A stretch of DNA of 64,000 nucleotides, taken from the NCBI GenBank assembly GCA_024760905.1, contig JALRMN010000026.1, forward strand, positions 444,001 to 508,000. The letters run 5' to 3'. Below are positions 54,661 to 64,000 of the stretch, piece after piece. Below the pieces are notes generated by a model. The model searched no databases and had not been told where the DNA came from. It worked only from the letters and a program-made list of their open reading frames with translations. Position 1 is the stretch's first letter; each line of letters starts with the position of its first letter. Source of the DNA: Plotosus lineatus (Eukaryota; Chordata; Actinopteri; Siluriformes; Plotosidae). Position numbers and translations under genes: made by a program.

Positions 54661-55221
54661 TCAGCACGTATTAATCAGACTACAAAAACATCAGAAACCC
54701 ACGCAGCACCAGAAGCTGCATTAATAGTAAGAAGTAGTTTACTTAATATTTAATAACGTCATTATAAAAATGTTATTAAAAACAAATTCAGAGTCGTATT
54801 ATACTCTGAAATTGTTGTTTTTCCTTTTGCTTCCAGTTGTATTCAGTATTTAAAAATATATGGCTCTCAGGAATTACATTTTTAAATGAGTTTTCGGGCT
54901 CTCGCAGTCAAAAAGTTGCTGGTCCCTGATCTGAAGACTCACTGTAGCGCTATGTACACAGACTTCACTAATGCTGGGGCAAGACTGCAGCAACCAGCGT
55001 GAATGCAATATAAAATGTACAAAGACCACTCACTGGTCAGAAAAATAACAGAGACTCTTCCCCACTTTATTGCGATCGAGAACCAGCCACTTTGGGTTGT
55101 GAATTAAAATGCACCAACTGAGTAATAGTCCTTCTCAGGTTTGGTTAAGTTGGCTGTGATCACTATGCAGTGCATTTCATTTCCTTCAGGCTGGATCAAT
55201 ATTTCCAGATTTCATCAGCTC

Positions 55222-55348
55222 CTTCTTCTTTTCCTTTCGGCTGTTCCCTTCAAGGGTCGCCACAGCAAATCATCCGCCTCTATCTCACCCTATCCTCTGC
55301 ATCTTCTTCTCTTACTCCAATGACCTTCATGTCTTCCTTCACCAGATC
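55222..55348 (-). mobile_element. RTE 3'-end fragment
   Basis: 127 bp of the RTE tail region (CTTTCGGCTGTTCCCTTC and GGTCGCCACAGC on the plus strand). It is absent from the matching place in copy 1 (about 7105-7135). Confidence 0.8.
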
Positions 55349-55654
55349 CTGCATCTATTTATTTTTTAAATCACTCAAAACCTGAGAAAACACCTCAGAC
55401 CAGGTAAAGACACCACACAAGGTGATTGGCTGTTAGATGGTGTGATTGTAATTGTGAGGTGGTTTAGTTCTGTTTGAAATGGTTCTGTTTTCGAAAGATT
55501 TCTGAACTGCAAGGCTGCTGTTCTATCAACATATGTTCAGTTTTTCAGAGTTTAATCCATGTGAAATGTTCATGTAAAGACTGATCATCTCGACTAGATT
55601 GGTCATTTTATCTCCATTTAGCTTGAAAATATTTTGGTCTTCAACACCCACCTC

Positions 55655-55661
<7 letters not shown>

Positions 55662-55707
<46 letters not shown>
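55662..55707. repeat. (CT)n microsatellite
   Basis: Ortholog of 7449-7528, shorter here. Confidence 0.9.
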
Positions 55708-55711
<4 letters not shown>

Positions 55712-55849
55712 CATACTATGTTTCTATAAATAACAATATAATTCAAAAGTTGATTTATTTCAAGTAATTCAGTTCAAAACTGAACCTCTGGTACACACTG
55801 ACTGATATGTTTCAAATGCTTATTTCCTTTATTTTTTATAATTATAATA

Positions 55850-57055
55850 TACTTGTAACCCAAACCCAAAACCAAAAATTCAGTACCTTAGAAAATTAAA
55901 ATATTGTGATCAAGTTCAGTATTGGAGACTCATGATGTCACACTCGAACAAGAAAAATAACTCAAAACACCTGCAAAGGTTTATTGGGCCTTCAAAGGAC
56001 CTGTCAGTCTGGATCAGTAAATCACACAATCATCTCCATCTCACCCTGTTGTCTGTATCTTCTTCTCTTACTCCAACGACCTTCATGTCGTCCTTCAGAC
56101 TGAAGACTTGACAATCATTCAGAAGATAGATCATAGAAGACGGATCATTGACACCCTGCACATGTTGGGTAAAACACAAAAGGTCAATGCTAAAGAAGCT
56201 GCATGTTCACAGAGTGCTGTATCCGAGCACAGTAATGGAAAGTTGAATGGAAGGAAAAACTGTTGTCGAAAAAGTTGCACAAGCATCACAGATCATCGCA
56301 GGCTTGTGAGGATTGTGGAACGAAACCCATTCAAGAATTTGAGGAGATTCACAAGGAGAGAACTGCTGCTCGAGTCAGTGCTTCAAGCAACTTTTGAACC
56401 AGAGAAAATGTCAGTGGCGGCTTTACCAGGCTATGGGCAAAAAGAACTGGACTTTGCTCAGTGGTTCAAAGTTCTTATTTTAGATTAAAGTAAATTTTGC
56501 ATTTCTTTTGGAAATCAAGGTCCCAGATTCTGTAGAAAGAGACAAGAGGCACAGAATCCAAGCTGCTTGAGGTCCAGTGTAAAGTCTTCCCAGTCAGTGG
56601 TGGTTTGGGAGCCATGTGATCTGCTGGTGATGGTTCACTGGGTTTTATCAGGTGCAAAGTAAGCAGTGACATCTGCCAGCAAATTTTAGAACACTTCATG
56701 CTTCTCACTGCTGACCAGGATATGGAGATGCTGATTTCATTTTCCTGCAGAACTTGGTACCTGCCCACACCGCCAAAAGTACCAATTCCTGGTTTAAGGA
56801 CCACAGTATTGCTGAGGTAGATTGGCCAGAGAACTCACCTGACCTAAACCCCAGAGAGAATCTGTGTGGTACTGTGAAGAAAAAAAAAAAAATGAGACAC
56901 CATACCCAGCAATGCAGAAAAGCAGAAGGCTGCTGTCAGAGAAACCTGAGCTTCTATCCTACATCAGCAGTTACACAGACTGATTGTCTCCATGGCATGT
57001 CACATTGTTACAGTAATTTATGTGAAGGCATCGAAAAATCAATTATATCAACTTA
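55850..57055 (+). mobile_element. Tc1/mariner transposon relic, copy 2
   Basis: More complete than 7690-8720. 56108-56488 encodes the N-terminal DNA-binding region (KTQKVNAKEAACSQSAVSE, then DHRRLVRIVERNPF and RRFTRRELL). 56754-57056 encodes DWPENSPDLNPRENLCGTV and the C-terminus. Stops and a poly-A run break the gene. A 65-bp RTE fragment (56034-56098) replaces the start region. Confidence 0.8.
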
Positions 57056-57379
57056 ATAATTAATGTGTGATATTTAGAATTGTTGATATTAAGAAATTAG
57101 GGTACTTGATGAATGAGTAGTTTATGTAGGGTATGTACCGGTTCAAAAGAACAACGCTGAGAGGATAAACAAAGGAAAGAGATCATTTATTAAACAATGC
57201 TGCAAATCAGGGAACATTTGGCATCGGGAAATGAAACCGTGTTGGCACATACAGGGCCGCTCCAAAAGAATCTCTGGGATCAAAATGCCAGTACTTGTAG
57301 GTGGCACCTTGGGGTCGACGAGGATATTGGTGTGTAATCGTTTGTGGAGTCTGGAAAAGAGGAGTCAGCTGAAGAAAGG

Positions 57380-57750
57380 GTTATGCGGTTTCGGTCAGAT
57401 GAATGCGGCAAATAAACAGGAGAAGGATCAGAGGAATTAGACCCATCATCAACTGGGACTTCTTCTGTCTGGTACACTGGTCAATGGTGAGAGAAAATAA
57501 GCATGAAGAGAGAGAGAGGGTTACAGTGCAAACCTGAGTCATGAGTTTCAGGTTGAGACTGGGAGCCTCGTTCATGGCGCGTGACATCACATGCAATGTA
57601 GTGTGTGAGATAAGGATCCTCGGGAATAGAACCTCCTGACAAATGTTCCAAAACTGGAGCAGGTTCAGGGGCCAGGACTGTAAGCTGGAAGTCCTGATAA
57701 CGTTGAAGTGCACCATCTGGTTTCTTGAAACGATAGTGTGGTTGAGCTGA
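57380..57750 (-). other. Unrecognised exon-like minus-strand block, copy 2
   Basis: A minus-strand open segment begins after TTTTCAG (57750) and reaches ACTCAG|GTTTGC (about 57532). It contains PHYRFKKPDGALQRYQDF and EDPYLTHYIACDVTRHERG. A second open segment follows after ACCAG at about 57481. In one frame it reads YQTEEVPVDDGSNSSDPSP, and in another a hydrophobic GLIPLILLLFICRIHL. Splice-like borders and phase fit one another, but I recognise no family. The block from 57080 to 59000 has no other gene I can name. Confidence 0.3.
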
Positions 57751-59017
57751 AAACAAAGAAAACAAAGAAATGAATTGAGGACAGCAGGTGCGTGACCTGT
57801 GAGAATTTAATCTTAATATGTGACGCTTCGCTTGAAATCACGTAAAATGCAACACATGAAAAACTTCTGACTGAAACAAGCACCGAGAAACAACATAAAT
57901 AAACGCTGGTACACTGATGATAGAGGAACACGATGGAACGATATCATGATCTATTTATCTACTGAGACTTCCTACAGACCTTTTAATCCCGAAAGTAATT
58001 AGAAGATTGAGAATATTTACTCAGGAAAAGAAAAGAGAAAAAGGTATTTACACATTGTTGTGCGGAGCAGTGTGAATATTTTCATATGAAGTCAAACAAG
58101 GAAGTAGCCACTTAAATAATCTTTTTTTTTTCATTATACCTTCACACCTTGATCTAGAAATACTTCATGAAAAAAACTGGTGTAATTAGGGGCAGGTGAT
58201 GTCCAAATTAGGGCGGTAATCAAGAGTGACTGTGAGATACCGGGACATAATGGGACATATCGGGACATATGGAAAAAAAAAAAAGATTAGGTAACCTGAG
58301 CTAAAAGGTAGAAATTAATGGAAAATGGGTTGGTACGATCAGATCAAAAGAGGCGGCGCCATAAAGGCACAAAAAGTCCATAATCCATGATATTTTCAAT
58401 AGATTTTCAGATTCAGCTGCCTCTCCCCAGGAATGCATGTTGGGTGTATTGCTCAATAAAAATAACATGCTTTTCCTCATCCAGTTGTAAAAGACTTCTT
58501 ATTTTATTGAAAGTTATTTTCTTGAAAGTTTGATTATTGAAAGTTTGATGATTGGTTATATGAGAAGAGATTGTTATAACTGATGGAAAAGTGGGCTCGA
58601 CAACCACTCTGTGATATGTTCACCCGGAAAGGTGCCTGAGTTTCCGACAAAGAGAGCGCCAGCCAATACTGAGTGCGATTCCTGTTTATATTTTTAAATC
58701 GTCCAACTGTGTTTCAAAAAAACCAAACTCCGTGCTAATAATTCATTTTTATTGGTCTTTTGTAATTCTCTAATTTTCATCAACTGCCAATTATAATCAA
58801 CAAATTTAGAATAAATAACCATTTCAAATGTATCAGCCTCAGTGTAATGAATCTATATAATATAGTTTCACCTTTTGAACTGAGTTATTGAAATAAATAA
58901 AATAAATAAAGGATGTTTTTAATTATTGAAATGCACTTGTATGAGTGTGTGTTTCTAAAAGAAACCAGGATTTATTTATTTTTACTCTGGCCTTATCTGG
59001 TTTTATTTTATCTGCAG

Positions 59018-59136
59018 AGGAGAAAATGAAAAGTGCCTCCCAATTAATTCCACTTTCATGGAAACCCAATCTGAAATATTTCCTTCAGTACTCGGTCTCC
59101 AACAACACAGATAAAAATACCCGCATCAGTTTGTAA
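59018..59136 (+). other. Possible alternative terminal exon before alpha3, copy 2
   Basis: Counterpart of 10576-10694: a CTGCAG acceptor, a phase-1 start, the open EEKMKSASQLIPLSW frame and a TAA at 59134-59136. Length is identical in both copies and the frame is maintained, with three substitutions that all change the amino acid. Confidence 0.35.
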
Positions 59137-59224
59137 CAAAGTGGAATCAGTGCATCTCTAATAATATTATATAAATTAATCCCATCTGAGAGTTTAATAT
59201 CGATCTCTCTGTGTGTCTGTGCAG

Positions 59225-59521
59225 TTCCTCCTGAGACGTCACTGTTCCAGAAACACTCGTCTTCTCCAGAGCTGGTGTGTCATGCTACAGGTTTCTTTCC
59301 CAAATCAGTGGTGATCACCTGGCAGATGGACGGAAGGGACGTGTCTGAGGATGTGGAGCTCAGAGAGACGTTACCCAACCAGGACGGAACCTTCCAGAAG
59401 AGAAGTATTCTGAAAGTCCCAGCTGAGGATCTGCAGAAACACACCTACACCTGCATGATTCAGCACAGCAGCTTGGGGGAGGAGTTAGTGCTGCCTGTGA
59501 GCGAGCGCCGAATCCTGAGAG
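59225..59521 (+). CDS. MHC class I-like alpha3 (Ig C1) domain exon, gene copy 2
   Basis: The exon begins PPETSLFQKHSSS and keeps both Ig cysteines (VCHATGFFPKSVVITW, HTYTCMIQHSSL). Compared with copy 1, its 3' end is altered: after GEELVLPVS it reads SERRILRG before a phase-1 donor at 59522 (GAGAG|GTCGG), giving 297 bp. A TAA follows at 59542 if the intron is retained. The domain itself looks able to fold, but the upstream alpha2 exon is damaged. Confidence 0.9.
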
Positions 59522-59616
59522 GTCGGAGAAAAACTTTCCTCTAAAACTCCAGATTTACGGAGTGAAAGTGATTCATTACTGCAGAACATCATCAACACTC
59601 TGTACTCACTTCACAG

Positions 59617-59813
59617 GTGGAGGATCGGATGGAACATCCGGGGGCAGATCAGATGGAGGATTAAGTGAAGGGCAGATTGCTGGCATTGTTATTGTAGTGA
59701 TTGTTGGTGTTGTAATCCTGATGAAGAGGAGGATAAAGAAGAAGATGAAGAGGAGGATGAATGTTAGTGAGGAAAAAACAGCAGTAAATGAAGATAAAAT
59801 ATGCATCTGTTAA
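59617..59813 (+). CDS. MHC class I-like transmembrane exon, gene copy 2
   Basis: After TTCACAG comes a Gly/Ser-rich connecting peptide (GGSDGTSGGRSDGG), a shortened hydrophobic segment (AGIVIVVIVGVVIL, about 15 residues) and a strongly basic tail (KRRIKKKMKRRM). The donor equivalent to copy 1 is at 59767, but the cytoplasmic exon it would join is deleted. The likely end is therefore the read-through stop at 59811-59813. Confidence 0.8.
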
Positions 59814-60610
59814 TGTTGATATTAAATTGAAAATGTTTCCAGTGCAATCACTATAAAAATTGATCTCAACTCAGAATTTATATTCACTTAAACTTTATTT
59901 TTATGAAAATTCCATAGAAACCTCAGTTTCTTTAATAACTTTCTGATTCTGTAAAATCTGAGTTTCAGATCCTGCACCTGTTCCAGACACTGAACTCAAG
60001 CCACTCAATCAACAACCAGGAAGTGACTCTGATTGATCAGGACTGGTTTCCTGTGCAGGATTTCTGGTACGAATGATTCGAGGCAGATTGTGAAGTGTGT
60101 TCAGATGTATTTGGTGGATAATTGATGTGGGAGTCGCTCAGTCTCAGTGTTCAGTCTCCTGTACTTTATCCCATTACTCTCACTGAACCCTCCCCTTCAT
60201 TCTGCATTCGCTCAGCACCAGTGTACTATTAAAGTCACACTATAGGGTTTCCATCAGAACATCTGAATAACTTCTGTTGATAATAAAATGCATGAGGAGT
60301 ATCAGACACTGTTCACAGGGTTTTACATGAAAGTGAGAGTATGACCTGCAGTCGGAGGGTAGCAGAAATTTCCCAGAATGCTTTTGTGACTAAAGCAGTG
60401 CAACATGGGTAGAACTGTTTATGCTCCAGGATCGATGTATAAAACAGAATCGGAGAGTCTTGATCAGCACATCGGACATAAAGGACATTTCTAGCAAAAG
60501 GGCTTCAACACCCTGCAGCTCTGCGTCGCATCTTCAAGCCAAAAAATCCCGACTGCACACATGCTGGGAACAAATTCAGGGAAAAGTCTCAGGTTTTCTT
60601 CATTAATTGT
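59814..60610. other. 3' flank of class I copy 2
   Basis: Collinear with copy 1 (11326-12610) except that the SINE and the cytoplasmic exon are missing. I see no other feature. Homology to copy 1 stops at 60610. Confidence 0.5.
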
Positions 60611-63600
60611 CTTCTTCTTCTTTTCCTTTCGGATTTTCCCTTCAGGGCTCACCACAGCGAATCATCTGCTTCCATCTCACCCGATCCTTTGCATCTTCTT
60701 CTCTTATACCAGCTATCTTCATGTACTACTTCACCACATCCATGAATCGTCTTTTTGGTCTTCCTCTAGGGCTTCTGCCTGGTAGTTCCAACCTCAGCAT
60801 CCTCCTACCAATATACTCACTATCCCTTCTCTGTACATGTCCAAACCATCTCAATCTAGACTCTCTGACTTTGTCTCCAAAACGTCTTACATGTGCTGTC
60901 CCTATGATGTGCTCATTCCTGATCCTATCCATCCTCGTTACTCCCAAAGAGAACCTCAACATTTTCATCTATGCTACCTCCAGCTCTGCCTCCTGTCTTT
61001 TCCCCAGGGGAACTGTTTCTAAACCAGAGAACATCGCTGGCCTCACCATGTCTTGTACACTTTTCCTTTCATTCTTGCCGATACCCTCCTATCACACATC
61101 ACTCTGGACACTTTTCTCCAACCATTCCAACCTGCCTGCACACGCTTCTTCACCTCTTTTCCACACTCTCCACTTCTCTGGATTGTTGAGCCTAAGTACT
61201 TAAAATCCTCCACCTTCCTTATCTCTGCTCCATGCAACCTCACCGTCCCTCTTGGGTCCTTGTCATTCACACACATGTATTCTGTTTTACTGAGGCTAAC
61301 CTTCATTCCCCTCCTTTCCAGGGCATACCTCCACCTCTCTAGATTTTCCTGCACTTTTTCTCTGCTCTCACTACAGATCACAATGTCATCTGCAAACATC
61401 ATAGTCCATGGAGATTCTTGTCTGACCACGTCTGTCAGCCTGTCCATCACCAGAGCAAACAAGAAGGGGCTCAGAGCTGTTGCAGTCCCACCTCCACTTT
61501 GAACTCTTCTGTCACACCAGCAGCACACCTCACCACTGCCTTACATCTCTTATTCATGTCCTGCACCACTCTTACATACTTCTCTGCCAGTCCAAACTTC
61601 CTCATACAATACCACAGTTCCTCTCTCGGCACCCTGTCATATGCTATCTCCAGATCCACAAAGGCACAATGCAGCTCCGTCTGACCTTCTCTGTACTTCT
61701 CCATTAACATCCTCAAGACAAACACTGCATCTGTGGTGCTCTTTCTTGGCATGAAACCAAACTGTTGTTCACAAATGCTGACCTCTGCCCTTCGTCTAGC
61801 TTCCACTATTCTTTCCCATAACTTCATCGTATGGCTCATCAACTTTATCCCTCTGTAGTTGCCACAACTCTGCACGTCTCCCTTGTTCTTAAAAATGGGC
61901 ACCAGCACACTTCTCCTCCATTCCTCTGGTATCCTCTCACTCTCTAAGAACTTGTTGAATGTTCTTGTCAGGAAATCTACTGCTACCTCTCCGAGACACT
62001 TCCATACCTGCACTGGTATGTCATCAGCGCCAACTGCCTTTCCATTCTTCATCCTCTTCAGTGACCTCCTCACTTCACCTTTACTAATCTTTGCTACTTC
62101 CTGGTCCTGAACAGTCACCTCTTCTATTATTTTTTCTCTCTCATTTTCCTTATTCATCAGCTCTTCAAAGTACTCTTTCCATCTTCCCAGCACACTTCTG
62201 TCATCAGTCAATACATTTCCCTCTTTGTTCTACATCACTCTAACTTGCTGAACGTCTTTCCCATCTCTATTTCTCTGCTGTGCATACGCCCTCTGTTTGG
62301 CCTTTGACACTGCTACCTTTGCCTTACGCTGTGTCTCCCTGTACTCCTGTTTACTCTTCGGTCCTCTCAATGTCCCACTTCTAAGCTAACCTCTTCCTTT
62401 GTACACATTCCTGCACTTCCTCATTCCACCACCAAGTCTCCTTATATACTCTTCTTCCAGATGATACACCAAGTACTCCCTGATCTGTCTCCCTGATCAC
62501 ATTTGCTGTTGTTGTCCAGTCATATGGAAGCACTTCCTGGCCACCCAAAGCCTGTTTCAACTCCTCCTTGAAGGCAACACGACACTCTTCCTTTTTCAGC
62601 TTCCACCACTTTGTCTTCTGCTCTGCCTTTGCCTTCTTCACCTTCCTCACCATCAGCGTCATCCTGCACACCACCATCCTATGCTGTCTGGCAACACTCT
62701 CACCTGCTACTACTTTGCAGTCACTGACTTCCTTCAAATTATATCGCCTGCACAAGACGTAGTCTACTTGTGTGCTCCTATTTCCGCTTTTATAAATCAC
62801 CCTATGCTCCTGTCTCTTCTGGAAGAAAGTATTTACCACAGCCATTTCCATCCTTTTTGCAAAATCTACCAACATCTGTCCTTCTGTGTTCCTGTCCTGG
62901 ATACCAAACCTGCCCATCACTTTCTTGTCCCCTCTGTTTCCTGCACCAACATGTCCATTGAAGTCTGCCACAATGACCACTTTTTCAACTCTGGGGGTAC
63001 TCTGCATCACTTCATCTAACTCACTCCAGAATCTCTCCTTCTCTTCTCGCTCACATCCTGCCTGTGGGGCATAAGCACTAACAACATTGAACATCACGCC
63101 TTCAATTTCTAACTTGAGACTCATCACTGTCTGACACTCTTTTCACTTCTAGAACATTCCTGACAAACTTCTCCTTCAAGATGACTCCTAGTCCACTTCT
63201 CTTCCCATCCACACCATGAAAAAAACAGCTTAAATCCTGTTCCTAAGCTGCTAGCCTTGCTACCTTTCCACCTGGTCTCCTGAACACACAGTATGTCCAC
63301 CTTCCTCCTCTGCATCTTGTCAGCCAGCTCTCTACCTTTTCCTGTCATCGTTCCAACATTCAAAGTCCCTACTTTCAGTCTGAGAATCATGCCTTTCCTC
63401 TTCTCTCTCTGCCTATGTACATCCCTCCCGCCTCTCCTTCTTCGATGTCTTCAACCAACAGTAGTCGAATTTCCACCAGCACCCTGTTGGTCGACAGCAC
63501 TGATAGCGGTCGTTGTTAACCCGGGCCTCGACCGATCCGGTCTGACATTCTTTGTAGTGACTCGCATATTTTATTTAGCATTTGTTTTACGCCGGATGCC

Positions 63601-63670
63601 CTTCCTGACGCAACCTTCTGCATTTATCCGGGCTTGGGACCGGCGTGAGGGAGAGACACTGGTTTGTGCC
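60611..63670 (-). mobile_element. RTE (CFDP2/BovB-like) LINE, copy 4
   Basis: A near full-length minus-strand RTE. Coding pieces are 63390-63124 and 63127-62381 (endonuclease, AYAPQAGCEREEKERFWSE, VDFAKRMEMAVVNTF), 62211-61471 (RT with AFVDLEIAYDRVP), 61528-61043 (TMMFADDIVICSES) and 60968-60726 (C-terminus). The linker has a deletion near 62280. Its 3' end coincides with the end of homology between the two gene copies, and its 5' end meets an (AT)n tract. Confidence 0.87.
61471..62211 (-). pseudogene. RTE reverse transcriptase N-terminal part (copy 4)
   Basis: 246 codons spanning KNGKAVGADDIPVQVWKC, SVLVPIFKNKGDVQSCG, CEQQFGFMPRKSTTDAV and LHCAFVDLEIAYDRVPREEL (motif A). It is displaced by one small indel from the following frame that carries the FADD box. 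Confidence 0.83.
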
Positions 63671-64000
63671 ATATATATATATATATATATATTCATCATC
63701 AGCATGTTTCCCCTGTGGCATCGTGGACAACCTTGGGTCGCTTTTGCTGGAATCGGGTACCCAGCAGTCACAGGAAATCGGTCTTCGCTATCTATGAAGA
63801 CTCGATTTCATTACCTTTTAAAGCACTGTTATAAAATCGCTTAAATTAACTCAAAGAAGGAGGTTACTTCACTTCCTAATCGCCAGTGACTCCGTTGGCT
63901 CACTCTGCCACAAGGCCAAGCTACCCAGGATGCACCTGTCCTAATGACGGAGGTGGAGTCTGGCTTGAGTGTGATAGGCATTTAGATTTAGCAGGGCTTA
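63671..64000. other. (AT)n tract and gene-free end of window
   Basis: A short AT repeat at 63671-63692 is followed by unique sequence in which I see no exon or repeat. A 183-codon frame crossing it is an antisense reading of the RTE. Confidence 0.4.

Larger units (their letters stand above)
47160..54928 (+). mobile_element. hAT transposon relic, gene copy 2, with nested LINEs and SINE
   Basis: Termini CAGGTGTCAGGAACAAG (left) and its near-inverted right end GTTGCTGGTCCCTG are bracketed by an 8-bp duplication, ATCTAAAG (47152-47159) and ATCTGAAG (54929-54936), as expected for hAT. A block of LINEs (about 47364-54053) inserted at ATCTCARGCCATTTAA (47347-47362 and 54054-54069), and a SINE at 54400-54660, interrupt it. 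Confidence 0.8.

Overview
This is eukaryotic DNA, almost certainly from a teleost fish. The genes have exons with GT/AG splice sites and phase-1 introns. Long (TG)n and (CT)n microsatellites are common. The repeats are a fish mix: Rex3 and a CFDP2/BovB-like RTE LINE, L2-type LINEs, tRNA-derived SINEs, hAT, Tc1/mariner, Tigger-like and P-element/THAP9-like transposons, and a complete endogenous retrovirus. I see no rRNA gene, CRISPR array or bacterial feature.

The only recognisable host genes are two tandem, same-strand copies of a divergent MHC class I heavy-chain gene. Copy 1 (about 1-12.6 kb) enters the window in its second intron. It has an alpha2 exon (260-526), an alpha3 exon (10781-11062), a transmembrane exon (11144-11296) and a short cytoplasmic exon (12221-12255). 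Copy 2 (about 40.0-60.6 kb) has an alpha1 exon (40004-40270), a damaged alpha2 exon (41829-42078), an alpha3 exon (59225-59521) and a transmembrane exon (59617-59766). Its cytoplasmic exon has been deleted and I could not find a leader exon. The long intron between alpha2 and alpha3 is collinear in the two copies: hAT fragment, second hAT, Tc1/mariner, then a conserved unrecognised block. It has been inflated by different LINE, SINE and DNA-transposon insertions in each copy, so shared versus private insertions date events relative to the duplication.

Between the copies (12.6-40 kb) lies a repeat-rich spacer: a (TG)n tract, a short ORF behind a cluster of CRE-like sites, a P-element/THAP9-like transposase relic, RTE elements (one carrying a nested L2), a candidate solo LTR, and an 11.3 kb minus-strand endogenous retrovirus (24632-35956). 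The provirus has near-identical 561/563 bp LTRs, a 4-bp target duplication, a tRNA-Pro primer-binding site, gag, pro, pol and env. Its coding frames are nearly open, but pro/pol, pol/integrase C-terminus and SU/TM are each offset by one base. Its leader holds a tandem array of hairpins, one of which shows a compensatory base-pair change.

The 3' part (42.9-63.7 kb) is dominated by three long RTE copies, one Rex3 copy and nested hAT/SINE insertions, several with exact target-site duplications. The most interesting observations are the covarying leader hairpins of the provirus, the replacement-rich divergence and exon loss between the two class I copies, and a SINE family whose members carry different LINE-type 3' tails.
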